This document shows, piece by piece, positions 42,526 through 50,167 of a stretch of 50,167 nt of DNA. The notes below the pieces were generated by a model. It was not told where the DNA came from, did no database searches, and was given only the letters and a program-made list of their open reading frames with translations. Source of the stretch: Devosia geojensis (GTDB lineage Bacteria > Pseudomonadota > Alphaproteobacteria > Rhizobiales > Devosiaceae); NCBI RefSeq assembly GCF_000969415.1, contig NZ_JZEX01000105.1, forward strand, positions 1 through 50,167, written 5' to 3'. The position numbers were made by a program, and so were the translations under genes. Position 1 is the stretch's first letter. Each line of letters opens with the position of its first letter.

Positions 42526-43338
42526 CTAATGCCGGACGGCGCCCGCCTCCGCGTCCGTCACGAGCGCGAGGAACGCGCGGATGATCTGCGTCAGCGTCTC
42601 CGGCTGCTCGATCGAGGGCAGGTGCCCGCAGCGCTTGATGAGCTCGAAGCGGGCGTTGGGCACCATTCTGGCGAACTCGGCGACGAGCGCGGGCGGTGTC
42701 GAGCCGTCCGCCTCGCCGACGATGCAGATGGCGGGGACCGAAATGGTTCGGGCGATCTCGGTGAGATCGGCATCGCGCAGCGCCGCGCAGGTCGCCGCAT
42801 AACCGGCGGCCGGCTGGCGGACCAGCATGTTGCGGTAGCCGGCGCACTCCGCCGTCTCGCGGAACTCGGGCGTGAACCAGCGCTCGAGGATGGTGTCAGC
42901 GATGGAGGCGATCCCCTCCGCCTCGACGGCGGCGGTGCGCTCGGCCCACATCTGCGGCGTGCCGGACTTGTGGGCGGTGTCGCAGAGAACCAGCGCGCGC
43001 ACGAGGTCCGGGCGGCGGGCCGACAGCACCTGTGCGATCATGCCGCCGACGGAGACGCCGCAGACGATCGCCCCTCGTGCCCCGACATGGTCGAGAAGGC
43101 CCGCCAGGTCCTCGGCATGCGTCTCGATCGTGTAGGGGGTGGCGCCGACGTCGGACAGGCCGTGGCCGCGCTTGTCGTAAGCGAGGATGGCATAGTCCCC
43201 CACGAGCCGCACGATGACGTCCCGCCAGATGCGGAAATCCGTTCCGAGCGCGTTGACGAAGACGATGAGGGGCTTGGCCGCGGGATCGCCGATCATCTGG
43301 TAGTGAAGCGCCACGCCCCCAATACGCACGAACTGCAT
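42526..43338 (-). CDS. pcaD: 3-oxoadipate enol-lactonase (alpha/beta hydrolase)
   Basis: Hydrolase of 270 residues. The nucleophile elbow is VCGVSVGGMIAQVL (Ser), the acid is Asp in GEADGSTPPAL and the base is His in RCGHLPSIEQPE. FVNALGTDFRIWRDVI near the N-terminus and CAALRDADL in the lid match PcaD, which opens beta-ketoadipate enol-lactone in protocatechuate/catechol degradation. No other pca genes are in the window. It follows the J-domain gene by 7 bp on the same strand, an unexpected pairing. A broader alpha/beta hydrolase role cannot be excluded. Confidence 0.83.
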   Translation of the reverse strand: MQFVRIGGVALHYQMIGDPAAKPLIVFVNALGTDFRIWRDVIVRLVGDYAILAYDKRGHGLSDVGATPYTIETHAEDLAGLLDHVGARGAIVCGVSVGGMIAQVLSARRPDLVRALVLCDTAHKSGTPQMWAERTAAVEAEGIASIADTILERWFTPEFRETAECAGYRNMLVRQPAAGYAATCAALRDADLTEIARTISVPAICIVGEADGSTPPALVAEFARMVPNARFELIKRCGHLPSIEQPETLTQIIRAFLALVTDAEAGAVRH

Positions 43339-43345
43339 GAAAACC

Positions 43346-43960
43346 TCAGCCGGTCGCTTCGGTCTCGAGCGCCGATATCAGCTCGACCTCGGAATCGTAG
43401 TTGCCGAGCTCGACCATGGCGATCTCGAACACGTGGACGCGCCGGCGCAGCTGCGCCTGCTCCTCGGTCTTGGCCGCGATCTGCTCGTCGAGCCGCTCGG
43501 CGAACATGTTGGTATGGTCGTCATGCCGGCGGATGCGCTGCTTGAGGGTGCCGAGCGCGGCCATCTCGCCCTCCAGCCGCTCGGCGAGGACGCGCGCATC
43601 CGCGGCATTGGCGCCGACCGCGCTCGTCATCATGTCGATGAAATCGACTCCGTCGAGCGGCAGGCCGGTGTCGACGGCGGTGCGCACGGCCGCATCGAAC
43701 ATGTCGGCCAGCACCACTGCGACGTCGTTCCTGAGCTTCACCGCCGCTTCCGGATCGACGACGCCCGTCTCGTCGTACATGCGCCGCGCGTCGGGGTCGG
43801 AGAGCACGTCGAACGCCCGCACGATGGTCATGAACTCGTCGGGATCGCCCCCACGGTCGGGGTGGGCGGTGCGCACGCGCAACCGGTAGGCGGCCTTGAT
43901 GGCGCCGTGGCCGACGGTGCGCTCGACACCGAGTACGCTATAGGGATCGAAGTCGGTCAT
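43346..43960 (-). CDS. J-domain (DnaJ-like) protein
   Basis: Protein of 204 residues. Residues 5-65 form a J domain (FDPYSVLGVERTVGHGAIKA) with the HPD motif at 33-35 (TAHPDRGGDPDEFM), which stimulates Hsp70 ATPase activity. There is no Gly/Phe region or zinc-finger domain, so it is a class III J protein. The rest is helical; residues about 130-185 are rich in charged heptads (RVLAERLEGEMAALGTLKQR, AERLDEQIAAKTEEQAQLRR), a probable coiled coil. I chose the ATG at 43960. The frame is open far upstream, but that part is the antisense of the LacI gene. Confidence 0.85.
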   Translation of the reverse strand: MTDFDPYSVLGVERTVGHGAIKAAYRLRVRTAHPDRGGDPDEFMTIVRAFDVLSDPDARRMYDETGVVDPEAAVKLRNDVAVVLADMFDAAVRTAVDTGLPLDGVDFIDMMTSAVGANAADARVLAERLEGEMAALGTLKQRIRRHDDHTNMFAERLDEQIAAKTEEQAQLRRRVHVFEIAMVELGNYDSEVELISALETEATG

Positions 43961-44026
43961 GGGCCCGCTTGTGGATAAAGAATCTGCCGGTCGTCGCCAT
44001 GCCCCGCGCCAAACGCGCGGCAGCAA

Positions 44027-44054
44027 TTGGATTTGCTCCAAGCCAGTGTAGAAT
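44027..44054 (+). promoter_or_regulatory. Possible promoter and operator of the LacI-family gene
   Basis: TTGGAT (44027-44032) and TAGAAT (44049-44054) are spaced by 16 bp, a fair housekeeping-type promoter. An inverted repeat ttgga-N5-tccaa (44027-44041) overlaps the -35 box and could be an autoregulatory operator. The site lies 20 bp before the ATG. Confidence 0.4.
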
Positions 44055-44074
44055 TGTGGCAAGAGCGAGGGACC

Positions 44075-45118
44075 ATGGCTACAGATACCCAAACGCAAAA
44101 CGATGAGCAACGCCCGGGCGAAAAACGCCGCGCCACGCTCAAGACCATTGCGGAAATCACCGGCCTCAGCCTCTCGACCGTCTCGCTCTCGCTGCGGGGC
44201 GGCGCGGCGCTGAAGGAAGAGACCCGCCGCCGGGTGGCGGAAGCGGCCGCTCAGGTCGGCTACGTTCCCGACCGCGCCGGCGTGCGCCTGCGCACGGGCA
44301 AGACCAACGTCATCACGCTGGTGCTCGACAGCGGCGAGGAATCCATCGATTTCGCCCGCCACATGATCCAGGGCATCGGCGAAGCCATCCGCGGCACGCG
44401 CTACCACCTGACGGTCGCGCCCGAGTTCAACCCGACCGCCTCCGTCGACACCATCCGCTATATCCTGGGCAACCGCACCGCCGACGGCGTCATCATCACC
44501 CACACCGCGCCCGAGGACAGGCGGGTCAAGCTGATGATGGAAGCGGGCTTCCCCTTCGTCAGCCACGGCCGCACCCGTTTCGGCGAGCCGCACGCCTACC
44601 ACGATTTCAACGCGGAAAAATTCGTCGCCATGGCCGTCGACCGCCTCGCCGCCAAAGGGCGGCGCCGGCAGCTCCTGGTGCTCGGCGAATCCACCACCAA
44701 CAACTACTTCAACCTGATCGACGCCTTCCGCACCATCACCGCCGAGCGCGGCATCGCCGGCAGCATCATCGATGCCGAAATCCCCCACCAGCGCACCGCC
44801 GAGATGCGCGCCTATGGCCGCACGCTGGCAACCGCCAGGGAGCGGCCGGACGGCATCATCTGCGACAGCGAAATGGGCGCCATCGCCCTCATAGGCGGCC
44901 TGCAGGATGCAGGGCTCGTGCTCGGCCGCGACATCGAGGTCATCGCCAAGCAGACCTCGGACATCCTACCGACGTTCTTCCCCACCGTCGACACGCTCTC
45001 GGAAGACGTGCGGGCGGCGGGGATCGAACTCACGCGCCTCCTCATGCGGCGCATAGCCGGCGAGCCGGCGGGCGATTTGCAGACCCTGGGGGAACCGCAG
45101 CCGCATTGGCGGAGCTGA
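44075..45118 (+). CDS. LacI-family transcriptional regulator
   Basis: Repressor of 347 residues. The helix-turn-helix is at about 20-45 (ATLKTIAEITGLSLSTVSLS, hinge helix VAEAAAQVGYVPDRAGVRLR). A periplasmic-binding-protein-like sugar domain follows (VITLVLDSGEESIDFARHMI, DGVIITHTAPEDRRVKLMME). Residues SLSTVS contact DNA. The ATG at 44075 follows gcgaggga. It is monocistronic, ending at a repeat. Its target is not evident: the neighbouring MlrC-type gene is convergent and the J-domain/pcaD genes are divergent. It may control a distant sugar operon, possibly the polyol genes or the ROK cluster. Confidence 0.9.
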   Translation: MATDTQTQNDEQRPGEKRRATLKTIAEITGLSLSTVSLSLRGGAALKEETRRRVAEAAAQVGYVPDRAGVRLRTGKTNVITLVLDSGEESIDFARHMIQGIGEAIRGTRYHLTVAPEFNPTASVDTIRYILGNRTADGVIITHTAPEDRRVKLMMEAGFPFVSHGRTRFGEPHAYHDFNAEKFVAMAVDRLAAKGRRRQLLVLGESTTNNYFNLIDAFRTITAERGIAGSIIDAEIPHQRTAEMRAYGRTLATARERPDGIICDSEMGAIALIGGLQDAGLVLGRDIEVIAKQTSDILPTFFPTVDTLSEDVRAAGIELTRLLMRRIAGEPAGDLQTLGEPQPHWRS

Positions 45119-45231
45119 GGAGGCTCTTTCCTCTCTCATGGAAGAAGGAAAGCCCTTACCCGGCCCCAATAGAGGCCGACCTCTCCCCCAAGGGAGAGGT
45201 CGGCGCGTAGCGCCGGGTGAGGGGGCCTTTA
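45119..45231. repeat. Dispersed inverted repeat, type R4 (copy 2)
   Basis: Inner hairpin gccgacctctcccccaaggg and agaggtcggc (45175-45204) is flanked by cttacccgg / ccgggtgag arms. It is a diverged relative of the palindrome at 24238-24390 and fills the gap between the convergent LacI and MlrC-type genes. Confidence 0.72.
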
Positions 45232-45235
45232 GTCC

Positions 45236-46669
45236 CTACCCCGCCAGCGCCGACCGGATCGCCTTTGGCGACCATTCGAATGCGTCATCGAACGGGAAAA
45301 TCGGACGCTGCTTGTGCCGGCGCTCCAGGCGCTCGACGAACTGGTCGACGACGCCGGTCGAGAGCGCCATCAGGCTCGGATTGGCGATCGGCCCAAGCTC
45401 GGGCGAGAGGTACCCCGACTTGACGACGACGATGCGCGCCGCTTTCGGATCGAGCCCAAGCCTCGTAAAATCAACGATGTTGTGGAACGGGCGGCGGCGG
45501 GCCGTCAGCACCAGATCAATGCCGCCGACGGTGACGACCGCCTCGCGAAAGAAGGTGTCCTCGACCGGCAACAGGAACTTGACCCTGGCGCGGGCGTGGA
45601 CCGGCTTGCTCGACGTATCGAGGCTGGCGCCGATCTTCAGGTCGAGTTCGGCCCCGACGCCGGCGGCGTAGCAGGCGTCCGTCGCGGCGCGGTCGGTGAT
45701 GCCGGCAAAGACCACACCCTGCGCATTGCGCTCGACCAGCGCGGCCAATACCTCGGCCCGGTCCCCAACGCCGCCACCGGTCGGGTTGTCGCCGGATTCG
45801 GCGAGCACCACCGGATGGGTCTTCGAGGCGACGGCAGTGTCCACGCATTCCTCGATGCTGCCGGTGGTCGTGCCGAAGACGAACGCGCGGCGGATGTCCC
45901 AGTAGTCCTGCGCCAATTGCCTGGCGATCTTCTCCTGCAAGGCGAGGTCAGTGCCGGTGACAAGGGCGGCGGCGGTGGCGCGCGGCTCGTCGGCCCAGAC
46001 ATAGCCGACCTGGAACGAGGCATCCCAGATGCCGGTCGGCTCCTCGATCTCGCTCATGCGCGCATAGAAGCTGCGGCCCGGCTCGTCCTGCGTGCTGGTG
46101 CGCTCGCCCGGCAGCAGCACCGGCACCGGCGCCCAGACGAGTTTCGGCCTGACCCCGGTGCGCAGCGCCCGCACCAGCATGTTGACGGCGCGACGCATGG
46201 TGTCGGGCGTATCGATATGCGGCGCCGTGCGGTAGGTCGAGAACATGTCGAGGCTGTCGACGATCCTCTGGCTGACATTGCCATGGAGATCGTAGCTCGC
46301 CGAGATCGGCACGTCGGGCCCGACGACCTCGCGCACTGCCGAGATGAAGTCGCCCTCGGCATCGAACATGCCTTCGACGAACATCGCGCCGTGCATGGCG
46401 AGGTAGACGCCGTCGACCGGGAGCGCGGCCTTCAGCCCTGCGAGAATCTCGGCCTTCCACGTCTCATAGATGCCGCGCTCCACCGGCCCGCCGGCAATGG
46501 CGCGCGCGTGGAGGATCGTCACGAACTCAGCCGGAAAATGCGTCAGGAACTCGAAATAGCCATCCTTGGCCATCGCCTCCCCTCGCAGCACGCGGAACTC
46601 CGGCTCGCGGATGAGGACAGGGTTGTAGGTGCTGCACTCGGTGTGCAGCCCGGCAACGGCGATGCGCAT
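45236..46669 (-). CDS. M81 family metallopeptidase, MlrC-like
   Basis: Protein of 477 residues. It has the MlrC N-terminal domain (starts MRIAVAGLHTECSTYNPVLI, with zinc-ligand candidates in HTE and SYDLHGNVS) and the C-terminal MlrC domain (VVLAESGDNPTGGGVGDRAE, VVKSGYLSPELGPIA). MlrC was named from microcystin degradation, where it cuts small peptides, but most family members occur in organisms that do not degrade microcystin and have other amide substrates. I chose the ATG at 46669 because it has an aaagagg ribosome site. It is divergent from the ROK regulator across 190 bp. Confidence 0.88.
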   Translation of the reverse strand: MRIAVAGLHTECSTYNPVLIREPEFRVLRGEAMAKDGYFEFLTHFPAEFVTILHARAIAGGPVERGIYETWKAEILAGLKAALPVDGVYLAMHGAMFVEGMFDAEGDFISAVREVVGPDVPISASYDLHGNVSQRIVDSLDMFSTYRTAPHIDTPDTMRRAVNMLVRALRTGVRPKLVWAPVPVLLPGERTSTQDEPGRSFYARMSEIEEPTGIWDASFQVGYVWADEPRATAAALVTGTDLALQEKIARQLAQDYWDIRRAFVFGTTTGSIEECVDTAVASKTHPVVLAESGDNPTGGGVGDRAEVLAALVERNAQGVVFAGITDRAATDACYAAGVGAELDLKIGASLDTSSKPVHARARVKFLLPVEDTFFREAVVTVGGIDLVLTARRRPFHNIVDFTRLGLDPKAARIVVVKSGYLSPELGPIANPSLMALSTGVVDQFVERLERRHKQRPIFPFDDAFEWSPKAIRSALAG

Positions 46670-46680
46670 GGGAACCTCTT

Positions 46681-46730
46681 TCGGGCAGGATTTGCCCGAT
46701 AGTGTCACGGCATTTAGGCGTGTCAACACG
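46681..46730. promoter_or_regulatory. Palindromes in the mlrC-like / ROK regulator divergent region
   Basis: A perfect 7-bp inverted repeat tcgggca-N5-tgcccga (46681-46699) lies 11 bp upstream of the MlrC-type ATG. A second, cgtgt-ca-acacg, lies at 46719-46730. The rest of the 190-bp spacer (to 46859) is comparatively AT-rich and should hold both promoters. These are candidate operators, possibly for the adjacent ROK repressor. Confidence 0.4.
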
Positions 46731-46859
46731 AAGAGCAGCCGCCAGATTTGTTTTCTTGATGAACTAAGAGGCCTACCTAGCGCCGGCTCGCTGATATAAG
46801 TTGACTCGCCGATCGAATTCTGGGCGATAAGTTCACGAGATCGGCAATGGAGGCGCGAG

Positions 46860-48011
46860 ATGCGCGCGACGGCGCACAGATTCAATGCGTCGCAGCAGGC
46901 GATGATCCACCTCATCGCGACGGCCGGCCCCCTGAGCCGCACGCGGCTTGCACGCGCGCTCGGCGTCGGCAAGCCTGCGCTCACGGCCTTGACCCGCACG
47001 CTGATCGAGGCCGGAATCGTGCTCGAGGCGCGCGAGGAGGCCGACGAGCCGCGCCAGGGCCGCCCCTCGATGCTGCTCGCCATGAATCCGGAATACGGCT
47101 ACTTCGCCGGCGTCTCCATCACCCTGGAGCAGCCGGTGCTCGTGCTGGTGGATTTGACCGGCCACGTCACCGCGCGCCTGGAGCTGCCGTTCTCGCGCGA
47201 TCCCGAGACGGTCGCGACGCAAATCGCTGACGGGGTCGACAGCCTCATTGCCGATACCGGCATCGCCCGCGAGCGCCTGCTTGGCATCGGCGTTGCCGTC
47301 TCCGGCCTCGTCGACGCGGCACACGAGACCTGCCTCAACTCCACTCACCTCGACTGGCACAACGTGCCACTCGCCCGCCTCATCCGCGACAAGACGGGGC
47401 TGCCCGCCTATCTCGAGAACGACGCCAAGACGGCCGCGACGCGCGAAAAGCTCTTCGGCGAGGCGCGGCCGCTCGATGACTTCGCCGTCATTACCATCGG
47501 CGACGGCGTCGGCTGCGCCAGTTTCATCGACGGGAAGCTACGGCGCGGACACAATGGCGGCGCCGGCGAGATCGCCCATACCACCGTCGAGCCAGGCGGG
47601 CGCCCCTGCAAATGCGGCAAGCGCGGATGCCTCGATACGGTGGCCGCTCCCGGCGCGATCCTGCTGCAGGCCCGCAATGCCGGCCTCAAGATCTCGACGA
47701 TCGGCGAGATCGAAATGCTCGCCGCCCGCAACGATCCGGCTGCCCTCGACGTGCTGCACAAGGCCGGCGCGACGCTCGGCAGCGTCATCGCCCACCTGGT
47801 GCAGGTCAACGACCCGGAGGCCGTGTTCGTCATCGACACCAGCGCCGCCGTCGGCACGCTCATCCGCACCCTCGTCCAGCAGACCGTCACCGCCAACGTG
47901 CTGCCGGACATGGGCGCGTCGCTTCGCCTCGTCTTCTCGCGCGTATCCGGCGATTTCTGGTCGCAGACCGCCGCGAGCGTTGCCGCCCACAAGTTCTTCG
48001 TGCCCGATTGA
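46860..48011 (+). CDS. ROK-family transcriptional repressor (NagC/XylR type)
   Basis: Protein of 383 residues. The N-terminal winged helix is at about 8-65 (QQAMIHLIATAGPLSRTRLA, RALGVGKPALTALTRTLIEA). It is joined to a ROK sugar-binding domain (FAGVSITLEQPVLVLVDLTG, YLENDAKTAATREKLFGEA, FAVITIGDGVGCASFIDG). The zinc motif C-x-C-x4-C is intact (CKCGKRGCLDT), with its His in GEIAHTTVEPGG. The phosphate-binding region reads ITIGDGVGC. It is probably a sugar-responsive repressor of the kinase operon it heads (8 bp to the next gene) and perhaps of the divergent MlrC-type gene. Confidence 0.9.
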   Translation: MRATAHRFNASQQAMIHLIATAGPLSRTRLARALGVGKPALTALTRTLIEAGIVLEAREEADEPRQGRPSMLLAMNPEYGYFAGVSITLEQPVLVLVDLTGHVTARLELPFSRDPETVATQIADGVDSLIADTGIARERLLGIGVAVSGLVDAAHETCLNSTHLDWHNVPLARLIRDKTGLPAYLENDAKTAATREKLFGEARPLDDFAVITIGDGVGCASFIDGKLRRGHNGGAGEIAHTTVEPGGRPCKCGKRGCLDTVAAPGAILLQARNAGLKISTIGEIEMLAARNDPAALDVLHKAGATLGSVIAHLVQVNDPEAVFVIDTSAAVGTLIRTLVQQTVTANVLPDMGASLRLVFSRVSGDFWSQTAASVAAHKFFVPD

Positions 48012-48019
48012 GGACACCC

Positions 48020-48934
48020 ATGATCGTCTGCTTCGACATCGGCGGCTCGGCCATCAAGACGGCGACCGCCACGAGCCCCGGCGACCTCAGAATGCTCGGC
48101 CGACGCCCGACGCCGCTCGGCGATCTTGATGCGTTCGTCGCCTCTCTCGCGGTGTCCCTGGCCGACGCCGATGCACCCGCCGACGCCCCCGTCGCTATTT
48201 CCATCACCGGCGTCGTCGATCCGGATACGCGCATCATCAAATGCGCCAACATCCCCGCGATCGACGGCCTCAAGCTCGCCGATCTCCTCGCCGAGCGCCT
48301 CGGCCGGCCCGTGCACATCGCCAACGACGCCGACTGTTTCGCGCTCGCAGAAGCCGGCATGGGCGCCGGTCGCGGGTACCGCATCGTCTTCGGTGCCATC
48401 CTCGGCACGGGCGTCGGCGGAGGCCTCGTCATCGACGGGCGGCTCGTCACCGGCGCCGGCGGTTTTGCCGGCGAGTGGGGCCACGGCCCCGTCGCCGCCA
48501 CCCGCGCTGGCGACCCGCCGGTCGATATCCCGCGCCTGCCCTGCGGCTGCGGGCTTGCCGGATGCGTCGACACGATCGGCGGCGCCCGCGGCATGGAGCG
48601 GCTGCACAGGCACCTGCACGGCATCGAGCTTGCCAGCCGCGAGATCGTTTCCGCCTGGGACGCCGGCGACCCCGCCGCTGCCCGCACGGTCGAGGTGCAG
48701 GTCGACCTGCTCGCCGGCCCCTTGGCACTCGTTGCCAACGTCGTCGGCGCCCACGTCATTCCAGTCGGTGGAGGTCTTGCCAACTCCACCCGGTTCGTTG
48801 CTGCGCTCGACGAAGCCGTGCGCGCCCGGATCCTGCGCAAGGCCGTGGCACCGCTGGTCGTGCCCGGCACCTGCCGCACCGAACCCGGCCTCATCGGCGC
48901 CGCCCTCCTCGGCTTTGCTGGAGCCGCCGCATGA
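48020..48934 (+). CDS. ROK-family sugar kinase (N-acetylhexosamine type)
   Basis: Kinase of 304 residues. The ATP loop is CFDIGGSAIKTATA, the catalytic Asp is in IANDADCFALAEAG, the second phosphate loop is GAILGTGVGGGLVIDG, and the zinc site is His in GEWGHGPV plus CGCGLAGCVDT. The GEWGH motif and this size fit GlcNAc/ManNAc kinases or glucokinases of the ROK family. It lies between the ROK repressor and cutC; the stop overlaps the cutC start (atga). It presumably phosphorylates the sugar sensed by the repressor. The exact hexose is not determinable. Confidence 0.87.
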   Translation: MIVCFDIGGSAIKTATATSPGDLRMLGRRPTPLGDLDAFVASLAVSLADADAPADAPVAISITGVVDPDTRIIKCANIPAIDGLKLADLLAERLGRPVHIANDADCFALAEAGMGAGRGYRIVFGAILGTGVGGGLVIDGRLVTGAGGFAGEWGHGPVAATRAGDPPVDIPRLPCGCGLAGCVDTIGGARGMERLHRHLHGIELASREIVSAWDAGDPAAARTVEVQVDLLAGPLALVANVVGAHVIPVGGGLANSTRFVAALDEAVRARILRKAVAPLVVPGTCRTEPGLIGAALLGFAGAAA

Positions 48935-49662
48935 CCCGTATCCTCCTCGAAGTCTGCGTCGCCGATGCCGAAAGCCTCGATGCGGCGATCGCAGGCGGCG
49001 CCGACCGCATCGAGCTCTGCTCGGCGCTGGAGCTTGGCGGCCTCGCCCCCTCCCTCGGCCTGATGCAGCGAGCGGCGAGCGCGCCCATCCCCGTCTATGT
49101 CATGATCCGTCCGCGCGGCGGCGACTTCGTCTTCGATGAGCGCGAGGCCGGGATCATGCTTACCGACATCGAAGCGGCGCGGGCGGCAGGTCTGGCCGGC
49201 GTCGTCCTCGGCGCCTCCCGTCCGGACGGCGCCCTCGATCGCGACCTCCTCGCCCGCCTTGTCGGCGCAGCGGACGGCCTCGGCACCACGCTCCACCGCG
49301 CTATCGACATGGCGCCCGATATCGACGCAGCTCTCGAAACCGCCGTCTCCCTTGGCTTCGAGCGCATTCTCACCTCCGGCGGTGCCAGAAGCGCCATGGA
49401 TGGCCTACCCGCCCTCGCACGCCTGCATGACAAGGCGGGCAGCCGTATCTCCATCATGGCCGGTTCCGGCGTGCGCGCCGGCAACGTCGCCGATTTGCTG
49501 GCGGCCGTGCCCTTGACGGAAGTTCACGCCTCCTGCGCCCTGCCAATCGCGCAGAATCCCGCCGCCGTTGCCTTCGGCTTCGCCACTCCCACCCGCGGCA
49601 TCACCAGCACCGCGCAGGTGCGGGCGCTGCGCGAAAGGCTGGACGCGATCACAGCAGCGTGA
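48931..49662 (+). CDS. cutC: CutC family protein
   Basis: TIM-barrel protein of 243 residues, full length. Signatures are LLEVCVADAESLDAAIAGGA, DRIELCSALELGGLAPSLGL, VYVMIRPRGGDFVF, TTLHRAIDMAPD and RILTSGGARSAMDGLPALAR. Although named for copper homeostasis, CutC often sits in sugar or amino-sugar operons and its enzymatic role is unsettled. The four-base overlap with a sugar kinase gene here supports a metabolic role. Cys and His residues suited to metal binding are few (ELCSAL, EVHASCAL). Confidence 0.9.
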   Translation: MTRILLEVCVADAESLDAAIAGGADRIELCSALELGGLAPSLGLMQRAASAPIPVYVMIRPRGGDFVFDEREAGIMLTDIEAARAAGLAGVVLGASRPDGALDRDLLARLVGAADGLGTTLHRAIDMAPDIDAALETAVSLGFERILTSGGARSAMDGLPALARLHDKAGSRISIMAGSGVRAGNVADLLAAVPLTEVHASCALPIAQNPAAVAFGFATPTRGITSTAQVRALRERLDAITAA

Positions 49663-49726
49663 AAGAGGGGCTGGTCATCGCCACACTTTTGCGCATACTC
49701 ACCAACCTCGATCCGAGGAGGACTCC

Positions 49727-50125
49727 ATGCTTTACGCCGTGCTCTGTTACAACGATGAGAACGCCGTCTCGACCTGGACCAAGGAGGAGGACGACGCCTG
49801 CATGGCGCGTCTGCAGGTCGTGACCGGTGCAATGCAGGCCAAGGGCAAGCTTGGTCCGGTCGCGCGGCTCAAGAACACCACCGAAGCGCGCACACTGCGC
49901 AAGAATGGCGAGCGCCCGCTGGTCGTCGACGGCCCATTCGCCGAGACCAAGGAGCAGTTCCTCGGCTTCTACGTCGTCGATTGCGAGACGATGGAGGAAG
50001 TCGAGGACTTCGTGCGCCAGCTCGCCGAAGCCAACCCCGGCTCGGGTTCCTACGAAATCCGCCCCGTCGGCTTCTTCACCCCCAGCGCCCTGCCGGCCAA
50101 GGTCGGCGACCGCTCGGCGGCTTGA
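49727..50125 (+). CDS. YciI/DGPF-domain protein
   Basis: Small protein of 132 residues with a ferredoxin-like YCII fold. It starts MLYAVLCYNDENAVSTWTKE. The DGPF motif is in LVVDGPFAETKEQFLGFYVV, and YEIRPVGFF is near the end. These proteins form dimers with a His/Asp pocket and often accompany ECF sigma factors of the ECF41/42 type as a separate gene; no such sigma gene is visible before the window ends. A strong gaggaggact ribosome site precedes the ATG at 49727. It is 64 bp after cutC, probably its own transcript. Function unknown. Confidence 0.87.
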   Translation: MLYAVLCYNDENAVSTWTKEEDDACMARLQVVTGAMQAKGKLGPVARLKNTTEARTLRKNGERPLVVDGPFAETKEQFLGFYVVDCETMEEVEDFVRQLAEANPGSGSYEIRPVGFFTPSALPAKVGDRSAA

Positions 50126-50146
50126 GGATTTGCCGCGATGTCCCCG

Positions 50147-50167
50147 GCTCCCCTCCCCCTTGAGGGG
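50147..50167. repeat. Start of an R1-type repeat at the window edge
   Basis: The last bases (tcccctcccccttgagggg) begin the same palindrome as at 42468 and 34-80. The rest lies outside the window. Confidence 0.5.

Noticed and set aside
43961..44788. An extension of the J-domain protein by about 276 residues upstream
   Set aside because: The extension is the antisense of the LacI regulator gene. The J domain begins normally at the ATG at 43960.

Overview
The window is about 50 kb of GC-rich chromosome with densely packed, often translationally coupled genes. A complete PhyR-NepR-EcfG general stress locus shows that it comes from an alphaproteobacterium. The SmoK-type polyol transporter, HWE histidine kinase, Yej transporter, TamA/TamB pair and dispersed palindromes of the tgtcatcccggcgaaagccg kind point to the Hyphomicrobiales. 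A Devosia-like bacterium is my best guess, but the genus is inference. I saw no rRNA, tRNA, CRISPR array, insertion sequence or prophage.

Layout. (1) 118-5927: the distal part of a sugar-alcohol operon (permease, ATPase, mannitol-type dehydrogenase, HAD phosphatase, pentulose kinase); its binding protein and first permease would lie left of the window. (2) 6200-12859: a transglutaminase/DUF2126 protein, a circularly permuted ATP-grasp fused to an alpha-E domain, and a second transglutaminase. This looks like an uncharacterised peptide-ligase and protein-modification system. (3) 12886-19550: a general-stress island with phyR, nepR, ecfG, an HWE kinase, an FNR-like regulator, a degenerate receiver and six small stress proteins (five of them membrane or membrane-anchored, plus CsbD). 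I can read six good and one weaker EcfG-type promoter (GGAAC-N16/17-CGTT) here. (4) 19691-24201: a polar amino-acid ABC transporter ending in an M14 zinc deacylase or amidohydrolase. (5) 24404-28015: mannonate dehydratase, a TRIC-type channel, a secreted hypothetical, an M15-like protein and a cupin. (6) 28238-34801: a yejB-yejE-yejF-yejA oligopeptide transporter with a PIN-domain toxin-antitoxin pair embedded between yejE and yejF. (7) 35050-41330: tamB and tamA; the start of tamA is not a normal start codon. (8) 41654-50125: an SDR, 3-oxoadipate enol-lactonase, a J-domain protein, a LacI regulator, an MlrC-type M81 peptidase, and a ROK repressor-ROK kinase-cutC operon followed by a YciI protein.

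How it fits together. The stress island appears to be one regulon around its own sigma factor. Phosphorylated PhyR would sequester NepR and free EcfG. EcfG would then transcribe phyR, probably nepR-ecfG, the sensor kinase and the small effector genes on both sides. The rest is largely a scavenging repertoire: polyols, amino acids, peptides, uronates and amino sugars.

Dispersed palindromic repeats of four types occupy all five convergent gene junctions longer than 70 bp, and also sit inside two operons. They are the main non-coding structure of the window.
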